From: Edaphobacter sp. 12200R-103
GTDB lineage: Bacteria > Acidobacteriota > Terriglobia > Terriglobales > Acidobacteriaceae
Direction: 5' to 3'
DNA: 64,000 nucleotides
NCBI RefSeq assembly: GCF_010093025.1
Contig: NZ_CP048114.1
Span: 3,472,001-3,536,000, forward strand
The notes under the pieces are model-generated. The model did no database searches and was not told the origin of the DNA. It saw nothing but the letters and a program-made list of their open reading frames with translations. Below are positions 15,722 through 25,600 of this stretch, one piece after another. The position numbers and the translations under genes are program-made. Every line of letters starts with the position of its first letter. The stretch's first letter is position 1.

Positions 15722-16969
15722 ATGAATCTTGGAGACCAGAGAGAAGCGGTCAAGATGGCGTTCGACCAGTTGCGCGCCAACAAGATGCGCTCGGCCCTGA
15801 CCATCCTTGGCATCGTGATCGGCGTGGTGACGGTGATTGCGATCTCTTCGGTCATTAATGGGCTCAATTCGCGGGTTTCCGGCATGGTGGAGGCCATGGG
15901 GACGAACGTCATCTGGGTGTTTCGCTTCCCTGTGATCGGCGTGCGGCCCACGACGGAAATGCTGACCCGCAAGCAGCTCACCATGGAGGACGCGGAGGCG
16001 ATGGCACAGCTTCCGCACGTGGTCGCGGTATCTCCTTCGCTGCGCTATCAGAACTTCCAGTTCAACGCCGGATCGGTGACGGCGAAGTACGGTACCCACA
16101 AGGTGGAGAGCGTCTCGCTGGAGGGTGACACCACCTCGTCGAAGGATGTCTATGACTGGGACATCCATGAGGGGCGCTACTTCAACGAGACTGACCAGGA
16201 GCGCGCCTCCAACGTGGTGGTGCTGGGCCATGATACGGCGGAGGACCTTTTCGGCCTGGAAAGCCCGATCGGCAAGGAGGTCCAGATTGAGGGCCGAACC
16301 TTTACCGTGGTGGGAACACTCGAGAAGCAGAAGGCGGCCTTTGGCGGAGGAAAGAATCCGCAGGATAACTTCGCCTACTTCCCCATCACGACCTTCCATA
16401 AACTGCATCCCGAAGTGCTGGACTACTGGATCAGCGTGAAGTTCGATAACCAGAAGAATAAGGCGGCGGTGATCGACAGCATTACGGAGCTGCTGCGCCG
16501 CCGCCGCAAGGTGCGCAACGAGGCCGCGGACAACTTCGCGATCTTCGGGTCCGATTCCATTACGCGGCTGTGGACGCAGATTACAGGCTCGCTGTTTCTG
16601 CTGATGTTCGGGCTTTCTGCTGTCGGCCTGATGGTGGGTGGCGTGGGCGTGATGAACATCATGCTGGTCTCGGTGACGGAGCGAACGCGCGAGATCGGCG
16701 TCAGGAAGGCGATTGGGGCGAACAAGAGGATTATCCTCACGCAGTTCACGCTTGAGGCCGTGACGTTGTGCGCGCTGGGCGGGATTATTGGGATCCTGCT
16801 GGGCAGCGCCATCGCCGTGGGGCTGAGCTTTGTCCTCTCGTCGACGGTGTCGCTGCTGTGGGTTGCGCTGGCGTTTCTGTGCTCCTGCGCGATCGGACTG
16901 GTCTTTGGGATCTATCCGGCGTGGAAGGCAGCGAACCTCAACCCGATTGAGGCGCTGCGGTACGAGTAG
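15722..16969 (+). CDS. MacB/FtsX-type ABC transporter permease (second of two)
   Basis: The 415-residue protein has the same plan as the preceding permease. The first helix region is FDQLRANKMRSALTILGIVIGV. A MacB-like periplasmic domain follows, then three C-terminal helices with MNIMLVSVTERTREIGVRKAIGA and a final FGIYPAWKAANLNPIEALRYE. The two are clear paralogues that have diverged in the periplasmic domain, so they may form a heterodimer. No ATPase, adaptor or outer-membrane factor lies in the neighbourhood. Confidence 0.9.
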   Translation: MNLGDQREAVKMAFDQLRANKMRSALTILGIVIGVVTVIAISSVINGLNSRVSGMVEAMGTNVIWVFRFPVIGVRPTTEMLTRKQLTMEDAEAMAQLPHVVAVSPSLRYQNFQFNAGSVTAKYGTHKVESVSLEGDTTSSKDVYDWDIHEGRYFNETDQERASNVVVLGHDTAEDLFGLESPIGKEVQIEGRTFTVVGTLEKQKAAFGGGKNPQDNFAYFPITTFHKLHPEVLDYWISVKFDNQKNKAAVIDSITELLRRRRKVRNEAADNFAIFGSDSITRLWTQITGSLFLLMFGLSAVGLMVGGVGVMNIMLVSVTERTREIGVRKAIGANKRIILTQFTLEAVTLCALGGIIGILLGSAIAVGLSFVLSSTVSLLWVALAFLCSCAIGLVFGIYPAWKAANLNPIEALRYE

Positions 16970-17002
16970 GGTAGGGCTTGGATTCCCGACTGAGCAGGCA
17001 AA

Positions 17003-17079
17003 CTGCGGTTCCTTCGACTGCGCTGCGCCCCGCTCAGGAGGACACCTTGTTAAAGCTTTGCTGCGCTCAGGACGACACC
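17003..17079. repeat. Degenerate TGTCATCCTGAGCG-family repeats
   Basis: Two decayed units (TGCGGTTCCTTCGACTGCGC...CGCTCAGGAGGACACC and CTGCGCTCAGGACGACACC) lie between the permease gene and the glycosyltransferase gene. Mismatches to the intact unit suggest age. Confidence 0.6.
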
Positions 17080-17197
17080 TCTTTTTGAAGGCCTGACTGC
17101 ATCCGCTCCGCTCAGGGCGTAGGTGTTTGTTCGAGATCCTGCTGATCCTTGCTTCCTCTTAATGTGTCGAGAATTGCGAACCCGTTAGACTAGAGGG

Positions 17198-18391
17198 ATG
17201 CTGGCAAACTGCATCGAGGGCCTCACTGCATTGCTGGCACTGGCCGGGATCGTCTACATGGCGCTGGTGCTTTGGAGTGCGCGCGACTTTCATCGGGCTT
17301 GCCGCAGGCGCAGCAGCGCGGAGGAGTTTGCTCCTGACGTCTCCATCCTGAAGCCGGTCAAGGGGATCGACCAGAGAATGTATGCCGGCTTTGTGAGCCA
17401 CTGCAGGCAGCAATACGCCGGGCGCTTCGAGATCCTGTTTGGCGTCTCCAGCATGGACGATCCCGCGGTTCCGGAGATCGAGCGGCTGAAGGCGGAGTTT
17501 CCCGCGATCGACATTCGCCTGATCGAGTGCACCCAGCGGCTGGGAACCAGCGGCAAAGTGAGCAACCTGGTACAGATGCTGGAAGAGGCGCGCTACGAGT
17601 ATGTCGTTATCAACGATAGCGACATACTGGTTTCGCCCCGTTATCTGGGCCGGATCATGAGCTGCTTCCGGGATAGCTCGCATCCGGCCGGAAAGCCCGT
17701 AGGGCTGGTGACGGCGCCTTACGTGGGTCACACGCCGGAGAAGGGCGCGGGCCTGTGGTCGCGGCTGGAAGCTCTGGGGATCTCGACGGATTTCTTTGCC
17801 GGGGTGCTTACGGCGCGAAAGCTCGAGGGCGGCATCCGGTTCGGACTGGGTTCGACGCTGGCGACAACGAAGACCACCCTGGTCGAGGCGGGCGGACTGC
17901 GGTCGCTGGTGGAGTATCTGGCTGACGACTACGAGATGGGTGTGCGGATTGCCAGGGCCGGATACAGGGTCGAGCTGTCGGACGAGGTGGTGGAGACCTC
18001 GGTTCCGTCGTACAGCTTTCGGGGCTTTTCCGATCATCAGCTCCGCTGGGCGCGCTCGACGCGCGATTCCCGCAAGCTGGGATACGTGGGGCTGGGGATA
18101 ACGTTCTGTCTGCCGTGGGCTATCTTTGCCTGTGTCTCCAGCGGCTTTGCGCTGTGGAGCTTCACGCTGCTGAGCCTGGCCCTGCTGGCCCGCGTCTCGG
18201 TGGCGCTGTCGGTCGGGGTGGGTGTGCTGCATGACGGACAGGTGCTGCGCGATCTCTGGCTGCTGCCGCTGCGCGACCTGCTCGCCTTCGGGTTCTGGCT
18301 GTGGAGCTTTGCGGGTGACACGGTGGTGTGGCGCGGGGAAGAGTTCCATCTGCAGAAGGGCCGCCTGAGCCGGGTGAACGACGCCGGCTGA
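17198..18391 (+). CDS. hpnI: Ceramide glucosyltransferase-like / HpnI-type glycosyltransferase
   Basis: The 397-residue membrane glycosyltransferase is of family GT21. It has one N-terminal helix (residues 8-27), a cytosolic GT-A domain with VSILKPVKGID, NDSDILV and ADDYEMG, then the processive-type motif HQLRWARS. Two or three C-terminal helices follow. This matches HpnI, which adds N-acetylglucosamine to bacteriohopanetetrol during hopanoid side-chain synthesis; ceramide glucosyltransferase is the alternative family label. No other hop gene is in the window, so the hopanoid role rests on family resemblance. Confidence 0.8.
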   Translation: MLANCIEGLTALLALAGIVYMALVLWSARDFHRACRRRSSAEEFAPDVSILKPVKGIDQRMYAGFVSHCRQQYAGRFEILFGVSSMDDPAVPEIERLKAEFPAIDIRLIECTQRLGTSGKVSNLVQMLEEARYEYVVINDSDILVSPRYLGRIMSCFRDSSHPAGKPVGLVTAPYVGHTPEKGAGLWSRLEALGISTDFFAGVLTARKLEGGIRFGLGSTLATTKTTLVEAGGLRSLVEYLADDYEMGVRIARAGYRVELSDEVVETSVPSYSFRGFSDHQLRWARSTRDSRKLGYVGLGITFCLPWAIFACVSSGFALWSFTLLSLALLARVSVALSVGVGVLHDGQVLRDLWLLPLRDLLAFGFWLWSFAGDTVVWRGEEFHLQKGRLSRVNDAG

Positions 18392-18485
18392 GATGGCTGC
18401 GTCTGACTCGGGATCAGGGAAGTATCTTCCTGCACTCCGCTTTGCATCTCTCCAGATAAGTTTGATCCGCAAAGGGGCATTCGGG

Positions 18486-19955
18486 ATGGGAAGATCGAGA
18501 GGCGAGGCGCGGGAGGACCGCGAGATAGAAGGCGGTTCGGCCGAGCTGAACGCGCTGACAGACGATACGCGTGTAACGGTGCGTCGTCCGGGTAAACCCG
18601 ATCCGAATGGCAGGTGCGTCGTCTACTGGATGCAACGGGCGCAGCGCGGAAGGGACAATCATGCCGTCGATGTCGCCGTGAAGGCGGCGAATGTGCTGGG
18701 GCTGCCGCTAGTGACGTACTTCGCGGCCATCTCCAACTTTCCTCACGCCAATCTTCGTCACTATGCATTTTTGCAGCAGGGCCTGAAGGACATCGAGGAA
18801 GACCTGGCGGAGCGCGGGATTGCATTTGTGATGCGCCGGTCGCCGCATGAGTCGCACGAGCACTTGTTCGCCGATGTGGGGGCGGCGATGGTGATTGGCG
18901 ACGAGAATCCGTTGCGCGAACCGGAACGCTGGCGGCGTGAGCTCGCTTCACGGCTGCGCATTCCGTTTTGGACGGTGGATGCTGATGTCGTCGTGCCCTC
19001 GAAGTTGATGGAGCGGGCACAGTACGGCGCATACACGATGCGGCCAAGACTCTACCGCTTGTTGCCGGACTATCTGCAGCCATACGAGAACCTGAAGGCC
19101 GAACACGAGTGGAAGAGGCCCAGGGGATTTCACGGCGATGTTCTGGACGAGGACATCACGCGGGGCTGGAGGGATCTGGATCGCAGCGTGCTTCCGGTGA
19201 AGGCGTGGACAGGCGGAACGCACGCTGCGCGCAGGCGGCTGCATCACTTTGTCGAGAAGATTCTGCCGGACTATGAGGCATCGCGCAATCGCCCCGAGCA
19301 GGATGGAACCTCCTGCCTGTCGCCGTACCTTCACTTTGGCCACATCGGTCCGCTGACAATCGCGCTGGCGGTCGAGGCTGCGGTGAAGAAGCATCCGCGG
19401 CTGCATCCGGCGAGGGATGCGTTCTTCAACGAGCTGATCGTTTGGCGTGAGCTGGCGGTGAACTTTGTGCGTTATACGAAGCACTATGACGCAGACGAGT
19501 GTGCCGAGCCATGGGCCCGGAAGACCATCGCCGAGCACGCCCGCGATGAGCGCGAATTCACCTACACGCTAAGCCAGCTTGAAGGCGCGAAGACGCACGA
19601 TCCCCTGTGGAACGCGGCGCAGAGCCAGATGCTGCACCATGGCTGGATGCATAACGTCATGCGGATGTACTGGGCCAAGAAGATCCTGGAGTGGAGTCCG
19701 GATATCAGCACCGCCATGCGCCATGCAATCCATCTGAACGATAAGTATTTTCTGGATGGCCGCGACCCGAATGGATATGCGGGGTTGGCATGGGCCATCC
19801 TGGGCAAGTTCGACCGCGCATGGAACGAGCGGCCGGTATTCGGCAAGATTCGTTATATGTCGGGAGCTTCGACCGGACGGAAGTTCAACTCCAGGCTATA
19901 TATGCAGCAGATGGAGATTCTTCCGCGGCAGAAGGGGTTCGATTTCGCGGGCTGA
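18486..19955 (+). CDS. Class II deoxyribodipyrimidine (CPD) photolyase
   Basis: This is a light-driven FAD enzyme that splits cyclobutane pyrimidine dimers. The N-terminal alpha/beta domain has VVYWMQRAQRGRDNHA, a class II signature. The C-terminal FAD domain shows LSPYLHFGHIGP, HHGWMHNVMRMYWAKKILEW and DGRDPNGYAGLAWAILGKFD, ending ERPVFGKIRYMS. Length from ATG 18486 is 489 residues, normal for the class. That start has AAAGGGG eight bases upstream. A possible earlier ATG at 18393, right after the hpnI stop, would add 31 residues that do not look like photolyase. Confidence 0.93.
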   Translation: MGRSRGEAREDREIEGGSAELNALTDDTRVTVRRPGKPDPNGRCVVYWMQRAQRGRDNHAVDVAVKAANVLGLPLVTYFAAISNFPHANLRHYAFLQQGLKDIEEDLAERGIAFVMRRSPHESHEHLFADVGAAMVIGDENPLREPERWRRELASRLRIPFWTVDADVVVPSKLMERAQYGAYTMRPRLYRLLPDYLQPYENLKAEHEWKRPRGFHGDVLDEDITRGWRDLDRSVLPVKAWTGGTHAARRRLHHFVEKILPDYEASRNRPEQDGTSCLSPYLHFGHIGPLTIALAVEAAVKKHPRLHPARDAFFNELIVWRELAVNFVRYTKHYDADECAEPWARKTIAEHARDEREFTYTLSQLEGAKTHDPLWNAAQSQMLHHGWMHNVMRMYWAKKILEWSPDISTAMRHAIHLNDKYFLDGRDPNGYAGLAWAILGKFDRAWNERPVFGKIRYMSGASTGRKFNSRLYMQQMEILPRQKGFDFAG

Positions 19956-19967
19956 TATTCTTAAGTC

Positions 19968-20915
19968 TTGGCACACTTTCTTATTACCGGCGGAGCGGGC
20001 TTTATCGGCTCGCACCTGGTTCACGCGCTGCTTGAGCGAGGCGACCAGGTCAGGGTGCTCGACAACTTCGAGACGGGACTCAGGAAGAATCTGGAGCCTG
20101 TGCGCGACAGGATCGAGCTGCATGAGGTGGACCTTGCAGATGCGGACGCGGTTCGCAAGGCGTGCGAGGGCGTGGACTACATCTTCCACGAGGGCGCGCT
20201 GCCCAGCGTTCCGCGCAGCGTAAAGGAGCCGCGGCCGAGCCACGAGATCAATATCGGCGGCACCTTTAATGTGCTCGAAGGCGCGCGCCTGGCGGGGGTA
20301 AAGCGCGTCGTCTATGCAGCGTCTTCTTCCGCGTATGGAAATCAGCCGGGCTTTCCGCGGGTGGAGACGATGGCCCCTCAGCCGCTATCGCCGTATGCGG
20401 TACAGAAGCTTACCGGTGAGCTTTATATGCAGGCCTACTGGAGGGTCTACGGGCTTGAGACGGTGTGCCTGCGCTACTTCAACATCTTCGGCGCGCGCCA
20501 GGTTCCGGACTCGCCGTACTCGGGCGTGATGGCGCGATTCATCCTGATGATGATGCGGGGCGAGACGCCGACGATCTTTGGCGATGGCGGGCAGGGTCGC
20601 GACTTTACGCATATCGAGAACGTGGTGCAGGCGAACCTGCTGGCGATGGAGACTCCTCGAGATCGGGTTGCCGGGCGGGTGTTTAATATCGCCTGTGGAG
20701 AGCGTCATACACTTAACGAAACGTATGCGCTTCTCGCAACCTTAACCGGGTTCAAGCATCCACCTATATACGGTCCTGAGCGCGAAGGAGATGTGCGCGA
20801 CTCGCTGGCCGATATCACAGCAGCGAAAGAAGCCCTGGGCTATGCACCCGAGGTCGGTTTTGAAGAGGGTCTGCGCCGCACCGTCGCATGGTATCGCGAG
20901 GAATTTGTTGCTTAG
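19968..20915 (+). CDS. NAD-dependent nucleotide-sugar 4-epimerase (SDR family)
   Basis: The 315-residue extended short-chain dehydrogenase has the NAD motif TGGAGFIGSH at the N-terminus. The catalytic region is AASSSAYG followed by SPYAVQK (Tyr-x-x-x-Lys). RYFNIFGARQ and GRDFTHIENV are typical of the UDP-GlcNAc/UDP-glucose 4-epimerase branch (WbpP/GalE-like). It starts at TTG 19968, since no in-frame ATG precedes the glycine-rich motif. The dehydrogenase gene begins 15 bases after its stop, so the two probably form an operon making an oxidised or epimerised UDP-sugar for surface polysaccharide. Confidence 0.88.
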   Translation: MAHFLITGGAGFIGSHLVHALLERGDQVRVLDNFETGLRKNLEPVRDRIELHEVDLADADAVRKACEGVDYIFHEGALPSVPRSVKEPRPSHEINIGGTFNVLEGARLAGVKRVVYAASSSAYGNQPGFPRVETMAPQPLSPYAVQKLTGELYMQAYWRVYGLETVCLRYFNIFGARQVPDSPYSGVMARFILMMMRGETPTIFGDGGQGRDFTHIENVVQANLLAMETPRDRVAGRVFNIACGERHTLNETYALLATLTGFKHPPIYGPEREGDVRDSLADITAAKEALGYAPEVGFEEGLRRTVAWYREEFVA

Positions 20916-20929
20916 AAAGATGGGATAGA

Positions 20930-22309
20930 GTGACACCAACGAATCTCGCAGCAACAACGACAACAGGGCTGGATGGATGGCTGGCGGCGATCGATCGCCG
21001 CACCGCACGAGTGGGCATTATCGGACTGGGCTATGTGGGGCTTCCCCTGACCCTGCTGTTCAGCGAAGAGAAGTTTCGCGTTACCGGCTTCGATATCGAC
21101 GCCTTGAAGGTCTCGACCCTGAATGCGGGCGACTCCTACATTCATCGCATTGAGACGGACCATATCCAGGCGGCACAGGCCAGCGGCTTCCGTGCGACCT
21201 CGGACTTCTCGGAGATCACCGGCATGGACGCCGTGCTGATCTGCGTGCCCACGCCCCTGAATGAAGACCATACACCGGATATGAGCTACGTGGTCTCGAC
21301 GATTGAGTCCATTGCTCCTCACCTGCGCGCGGGTCAGCTGGTAGTGTTGGAGAGCACGACCTACCCCGGCACGACCGAAGAGATCGTCGTCGAGACGATC
21401 AATCGTCATGGCGCGGGCAAGGGCGTACGGGTTCTTCGCAATGGTGCTGCGCCCTCGAATGAGCTGGATGGCGTGATGGTGGCCTTCTCGCCGGAGCGCG
21501 AAGATCCGGGCAACATGATTACGCCACGCCGCGAGATCCCGAAGGTGATTGGAGGCGTGGATACTCGCGCCACGGCTGCTGCTTCAACGCTTTATGGCAG
21601 CGTCTTTCGCAAGACGGTTCCCATGTCTTCCCCTGCGGCGGCGGAGATGACCAAGCTGCTCGAGAACATCTACCGCTGTGTCAACATTGCGCTGGTTAAC
21701 GAGCTGAAGCAGCTCTGCGGTCCGATGGGCATCGATATCTGGGAGGTCATTGAGGCCGCGGCGACCAAGCCCTTCGGCTTCCAGGCCTTCTATCCCGGCC
21801 CCGGTGTCGGAGGACATTGCATCCCTGTCGATCCGTTCTACCTGAACTGGAAGGCCCAGCAGTTCGGCGTCCAGGCGAAGTTCATCGAGCTTGCGGGTGA
21901 GGTCAACGAGGCGATGCCTGCGTATGTTGTCCAGTGCGCGGCTCGCGCTCTTGAGCGCAACGGCGTTGCGATAAAGGGAGCAAAGGTGCTGGTGCTGGGC
22001 GTTGCCTACAAGCGCGACGTGGACGACCTGCGCGAGTCTCCTTCGCTGATCGTGATCGAGAAGCTTCGCCAGGCGGGAGCGCAGGTGGAGTACAACGATC
22101 CCTTCTTCCCGGAGGTAGGGCGCGGCCGTCACTACGATCTGCACATGCGCTCGACGCCGATTGAGAATCTCGACCGGTTCGACTGCGTTCTGATCCTCAC
22201 CGACCACTCGCTCTACAACTATGGTGAGATTGTCAGCCAGGCGAAGCTGGTCGTAGATTCCAGAAATGCCACGCGGTCGATCGACTCTCCGAAGATCGTG
22301 CGCTGCTAA
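20930..22309 (+). CDS. Nucleotide-sugar dehydrogenase (UDP-GlcNAc/ManNAc 6-dehydrogenase type)
   Basis: This 459-residue member of the UDP-glucose/GDP-mannose dehydrogenase family oxidises the sugar C6 to a carboxylate with two NAD+. The N-terminal Rossmann motif is VGIIGLGYVGLPL. PTPLNEDHTPDMSYV and LESTTYPGTT follow, and the catalytic cysteine is in GVGGHCIPVDPFYL. The C-terminal domain contains VLGVAYKRDVDDLRESPS. It resembles WbpA/TviB/WecC more than Ugd. GTG 20930 is chosen because AAGATGGGA precedes it and it lies past the stop of the epimerase gene; an earlier ATG at 20888 would overlap that gene. Confidence 0.9.
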   Translation: MTPTNLAATTTTGLDGWLAAIDRRTARVGIIGLGYVGLPLTLLFSEEKFRVTGFDIDALKVSTLNAGDSYIHRIETDHIQAAQASGFRATSDFSEITGMDAVLICVPTPLNEDHTPDMSYVVSTIESIAPHLRAGQLVVLESTTYPGTTEEIVVETINRHGAGKGVRVLRNGAAPSNELDGVMVAFSPEREDPGNMITPRREIPKVIGGVDTRATAAASTLYGSVFRKTVPMSSPAAAEMTKLLENIYRCVNIALVNELKQLCGPMGIDIWEVIEAAATKPFGFQAFYPGPGVGGHCIPVDPFYLNWKAQQFGVQAKFIELAGEVNEAMPAYVVQCAARALERNGVAIKGAKVLVLGVAYKRDVDDLRESPSLIVIEKLRQAGAQVEYNDPFFPEVGRGRHYDLHMRSTPIENLDRFDCVLILTDHSLYNYGEIVSQAKLVVDSRNATRSIDSPKIVRC

Positions 22310-22601
22310 AGTATTTCCCGCGATGATGGGGTTTCCCAGGACATCTGGGAATGCCATTTTCCTTGTAAGAAAACGGCGCGAACATTCGCGATCCGCTCTA
22401 CACTTTCGCGGGAAATGCTTGAGCGGCGCGGCGCACAGCCGTTGCCGCAGCGCAGATCGGGCACGATCGATCGGCATCATTAGAGCGTTCTCATCCCCTT
22501 CTGAAACCGCGTTGTCTTCGCATGTGCCGTTCTGCATTGACTCGCGATCACCGGGCTTGCAGCATCGAAGGCAGGCCTCTGTGCCGGCCAGATAGCAAGT
22601 C
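22310..22601. other. Intergenic spacer with a long-range inverted repeat
   Basis: AGTATTTCCCGCG (22310-22322) returns as CGCGGGAAATGCT (22407-22419), matching in 12 of 13 positions with an 84-base gap. The first arm touches the dehydrogenase stop codon. Short frames here lack coding character. I see no clear promoter for the next gene. Confidence 0.5.
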
Positions 22602-25600
22602 ATGTGGCGCGCGAAATTCATCCAGCTCGAGGTGTGGCTCCCCTGCGGAAGATGCTTTGCAGGCGCCGCTGCGTGGCTCTCAATACTGTGCGTTTTGCTG
22701 TGCAGCACGCCTGGGTGGGCGCAGAGCTCACCTCTACCCGCATGGCAGCCGCTGGGGCCCGCGCAGGTAAACACGCAGGCATATGGCAAGGTGACGGGAA
22801 GGATCACGGCAATTGCGATCGACCCTGCCGACGCCACCGGAAACACGATGTATGTAGGAACCACAGGCGGCGGTGTCTGGAAGTCGAGCAACGCTGCCGG
22901 ACCGGCTTCGGGGGTGAGTTTTCAGCCGCTCACCGATACGCTTCCTGTCTTCAATGGCAACGCGGGCAGTCCGGCGGTTCCTTCGCTCAGCATTGGTGCG
23001 CTCAGTGTGAAGGGTCCTCTGGTGCTTGCGGGAACCGGCGACCCGAACGACGCAACCGATTCCTTCTACGGGGGTGGGTTGCTGCGGTCGGCCGATGCGG
23101 GTGGAACCTGGACGCTGATAAACGGCTCGCAGGATTCTCCCAACGAAAACTACTCGTTTGCAGGGCGCAGCTTTGCAGGATTCGCATGGAGCACAGTCAG
23201 CGCCGACACGGTGGTGGCCGCAGTCTCCGAGGCCGCGGAAGGAAACCTCACCGGAGCGCCGAGCCCGGCGGACAGCGTGATGGGGCTGTACTACTCGACC
23301 GATGCCGGCCAGACCTGGCACATGAGCACCGTGATGGATGGCGGCCAGTATGTGCAGCGTCCGCAGGCTGCCGGGGTGATCACCAGCGGCGGCAACGCGG
23401 CGACTGCGGTCATCTGGAATCCGATCAGGAAGCGCTTCTATGCCGTGATTCGTTATCACGGCTACTACGAGTCGGCGGATGGCGTGACGTGGTCGCGTCT
23501 TGCGCAGCAGCCGGGGCCGGGGCTTAGTACGGCGGCGTGCCCGGCGAATCCGAACCAGACCGGAAGCCTTGCATGCCCGGTCTTTCGCGGGGTGCTTGCA
23601 GTTGAGCCTGTGAGCGGAGATATGTACGCCCTCACGGTAGGCTCGGGGAATCAGGACCAGGGGATCTGGCGCGATGTGTGCGCGAACACCGGCAGCGGCT
23701 GTGCCGGGGTGGTCTCGTTCGCGCAGCAATTGGCGGGCAGCTCGCTTGAGGCGAGCAGTGGAGACATTCCGCAGGGTGACTACGATCTTTCGCTTGCGGC
23801 AGTGCCCTCTGGAAGTGACACGCTGCTCTTTGCGGGAACGATCGATCTTTATCGCTGCGCGGTGAGTGCCTGCTCCTCCATGCGCAACACGACGAACGTC
23901 TTCAACGGCTGCGGCGCTTCGGCTCACGTAGCTCCGGCGCAGCATGCTCTTGCGGTGCGGGCTACGACCGGTCTGCCGATGGTGTATGTGGGCAACGATG
24001 GCGGACTATGGCGCTCGGCCGATGGCGTCAACCAGCAGGCCACGCCGTGTTCGCCGGACGATGCCGTGCACTTCGAGAACCTGAACGGCGGGCTGGGCTC
24101 GCTGGCCCAGGTGCAGGGCCTGGCGCAGCATCCGACCGACCCGTCGATACTGCTGGCCGGACTGGGAGCAAACGGGACCGCAGCCACAACCGCTGCAACG
24201 TCCACGGGTACCGCGCAGTGGAACCAGCTTGCGGCGGGCGAGGGTGGAAATGTCGCCATCGATGCGGCCAACCCCGATCTCTGGTATATCTCGACTGCCG
24301 CGGGCGTCAGCATTCGCCGCTGCGATCATGGCACAACATGCTCGACGAGCGACTTCATTGGGCCGCCGACCATTGGCCCCGCACAGACGGCGAACGATCC
24401 CAGTCTGACCCAGACGCCGTGGCTGCTTGATCCTGCGTTGAGCTCAAATCTGATCGCCGGAACCTGCCGGACGTGGCGCGGACCAGCGGCGGATGGAGCG
24501 CTGTGGTCCGGTGACAACGCCATCAGCCGTCCGCTGGCCGGTCCGCAGAGCGGGATATGCACGTTGTCGAACGCGATGATCCGGTCGCTGGCAGCGGGAG
24601 GGCCTGTATTCAACGCGCCGGCCTCACAGAGCTCCGGCTCGCAGGTTCTTTACGCTGGAATGGCCGGAGCCGCGGACGGTGGCGCATCAGCCGGGGGACA
24701 TCTGTTTGTGACACAGGCCGCGCAGACCGGAACCAGCGTCAGTGCATGGAGCGATGTCACAGGTTCGCCGGTCACGAATGCGACGGCGTTCAATCCGGGC
24801 GGTTACGACATCTCGTCGATTGCGGTCGATCCGCACGATCCAACCGGAGCGACCGTGTACGCCACGATTCGCGGCTTCCATGTGCCGCATGTATATCGCT
24901 CGACCGATGCGGGAGCGCACTGGACCAATATCTCGCGCAACCTGCCGGACCTTCCGGCCAATAGCGTCGCGGTCGATCCGAACGACGCCAACACGATCTA
25001 TGTAGCATTGGACAGCGGGGTCTACGCGACCAGCCAGGTGACGACCTGCCCCACGGCCAATTGCTGGAACGTCTACGGATCGGGCCTGCCGAATGCCCCG
25101 GCGATGCTGCTCGATGTAGCTCCGGCGATGAGCACGGGTGACGGTCGCAGCGGCGAACTTCGTGTGGCGACCTATGGACGCGGCGTATGGCAGATTCCGC
25201 TGCTCACTGCGGCATCTCCGGCGCAGCCCGCTATCACGCCTTCTCCCACTGCGTTAAGCTATGCCGATCAGGCGGTCGGCACGGCGAGCGCTCCCATCAG
25301 CATTACCATCACGAACAGCGGCAATGCTCCCCTGACCGTCAGCCGCATCGACATCAGTCTTTCGGCGCTTGCACTTGGACCGCAGGCGGAGTTCTTCGAG
25401 ACGAACACCTGTACAGATTCTCCGCTTCCGGCAGGGCAAAGCTGCACGATCTCGGCGAGCTTCGCGCCTGCAGCTACTGGAGATCGCTCGGCCACGATGA
25501 CCATCTTTGCGAATATCGCGGGCGGACAGGTGACGATTCCGCTCTCCGGCAAGGGAACGCCGGGGAGTCCAGTCGTGCTGACGCCTTTGTTTGTGGACTA

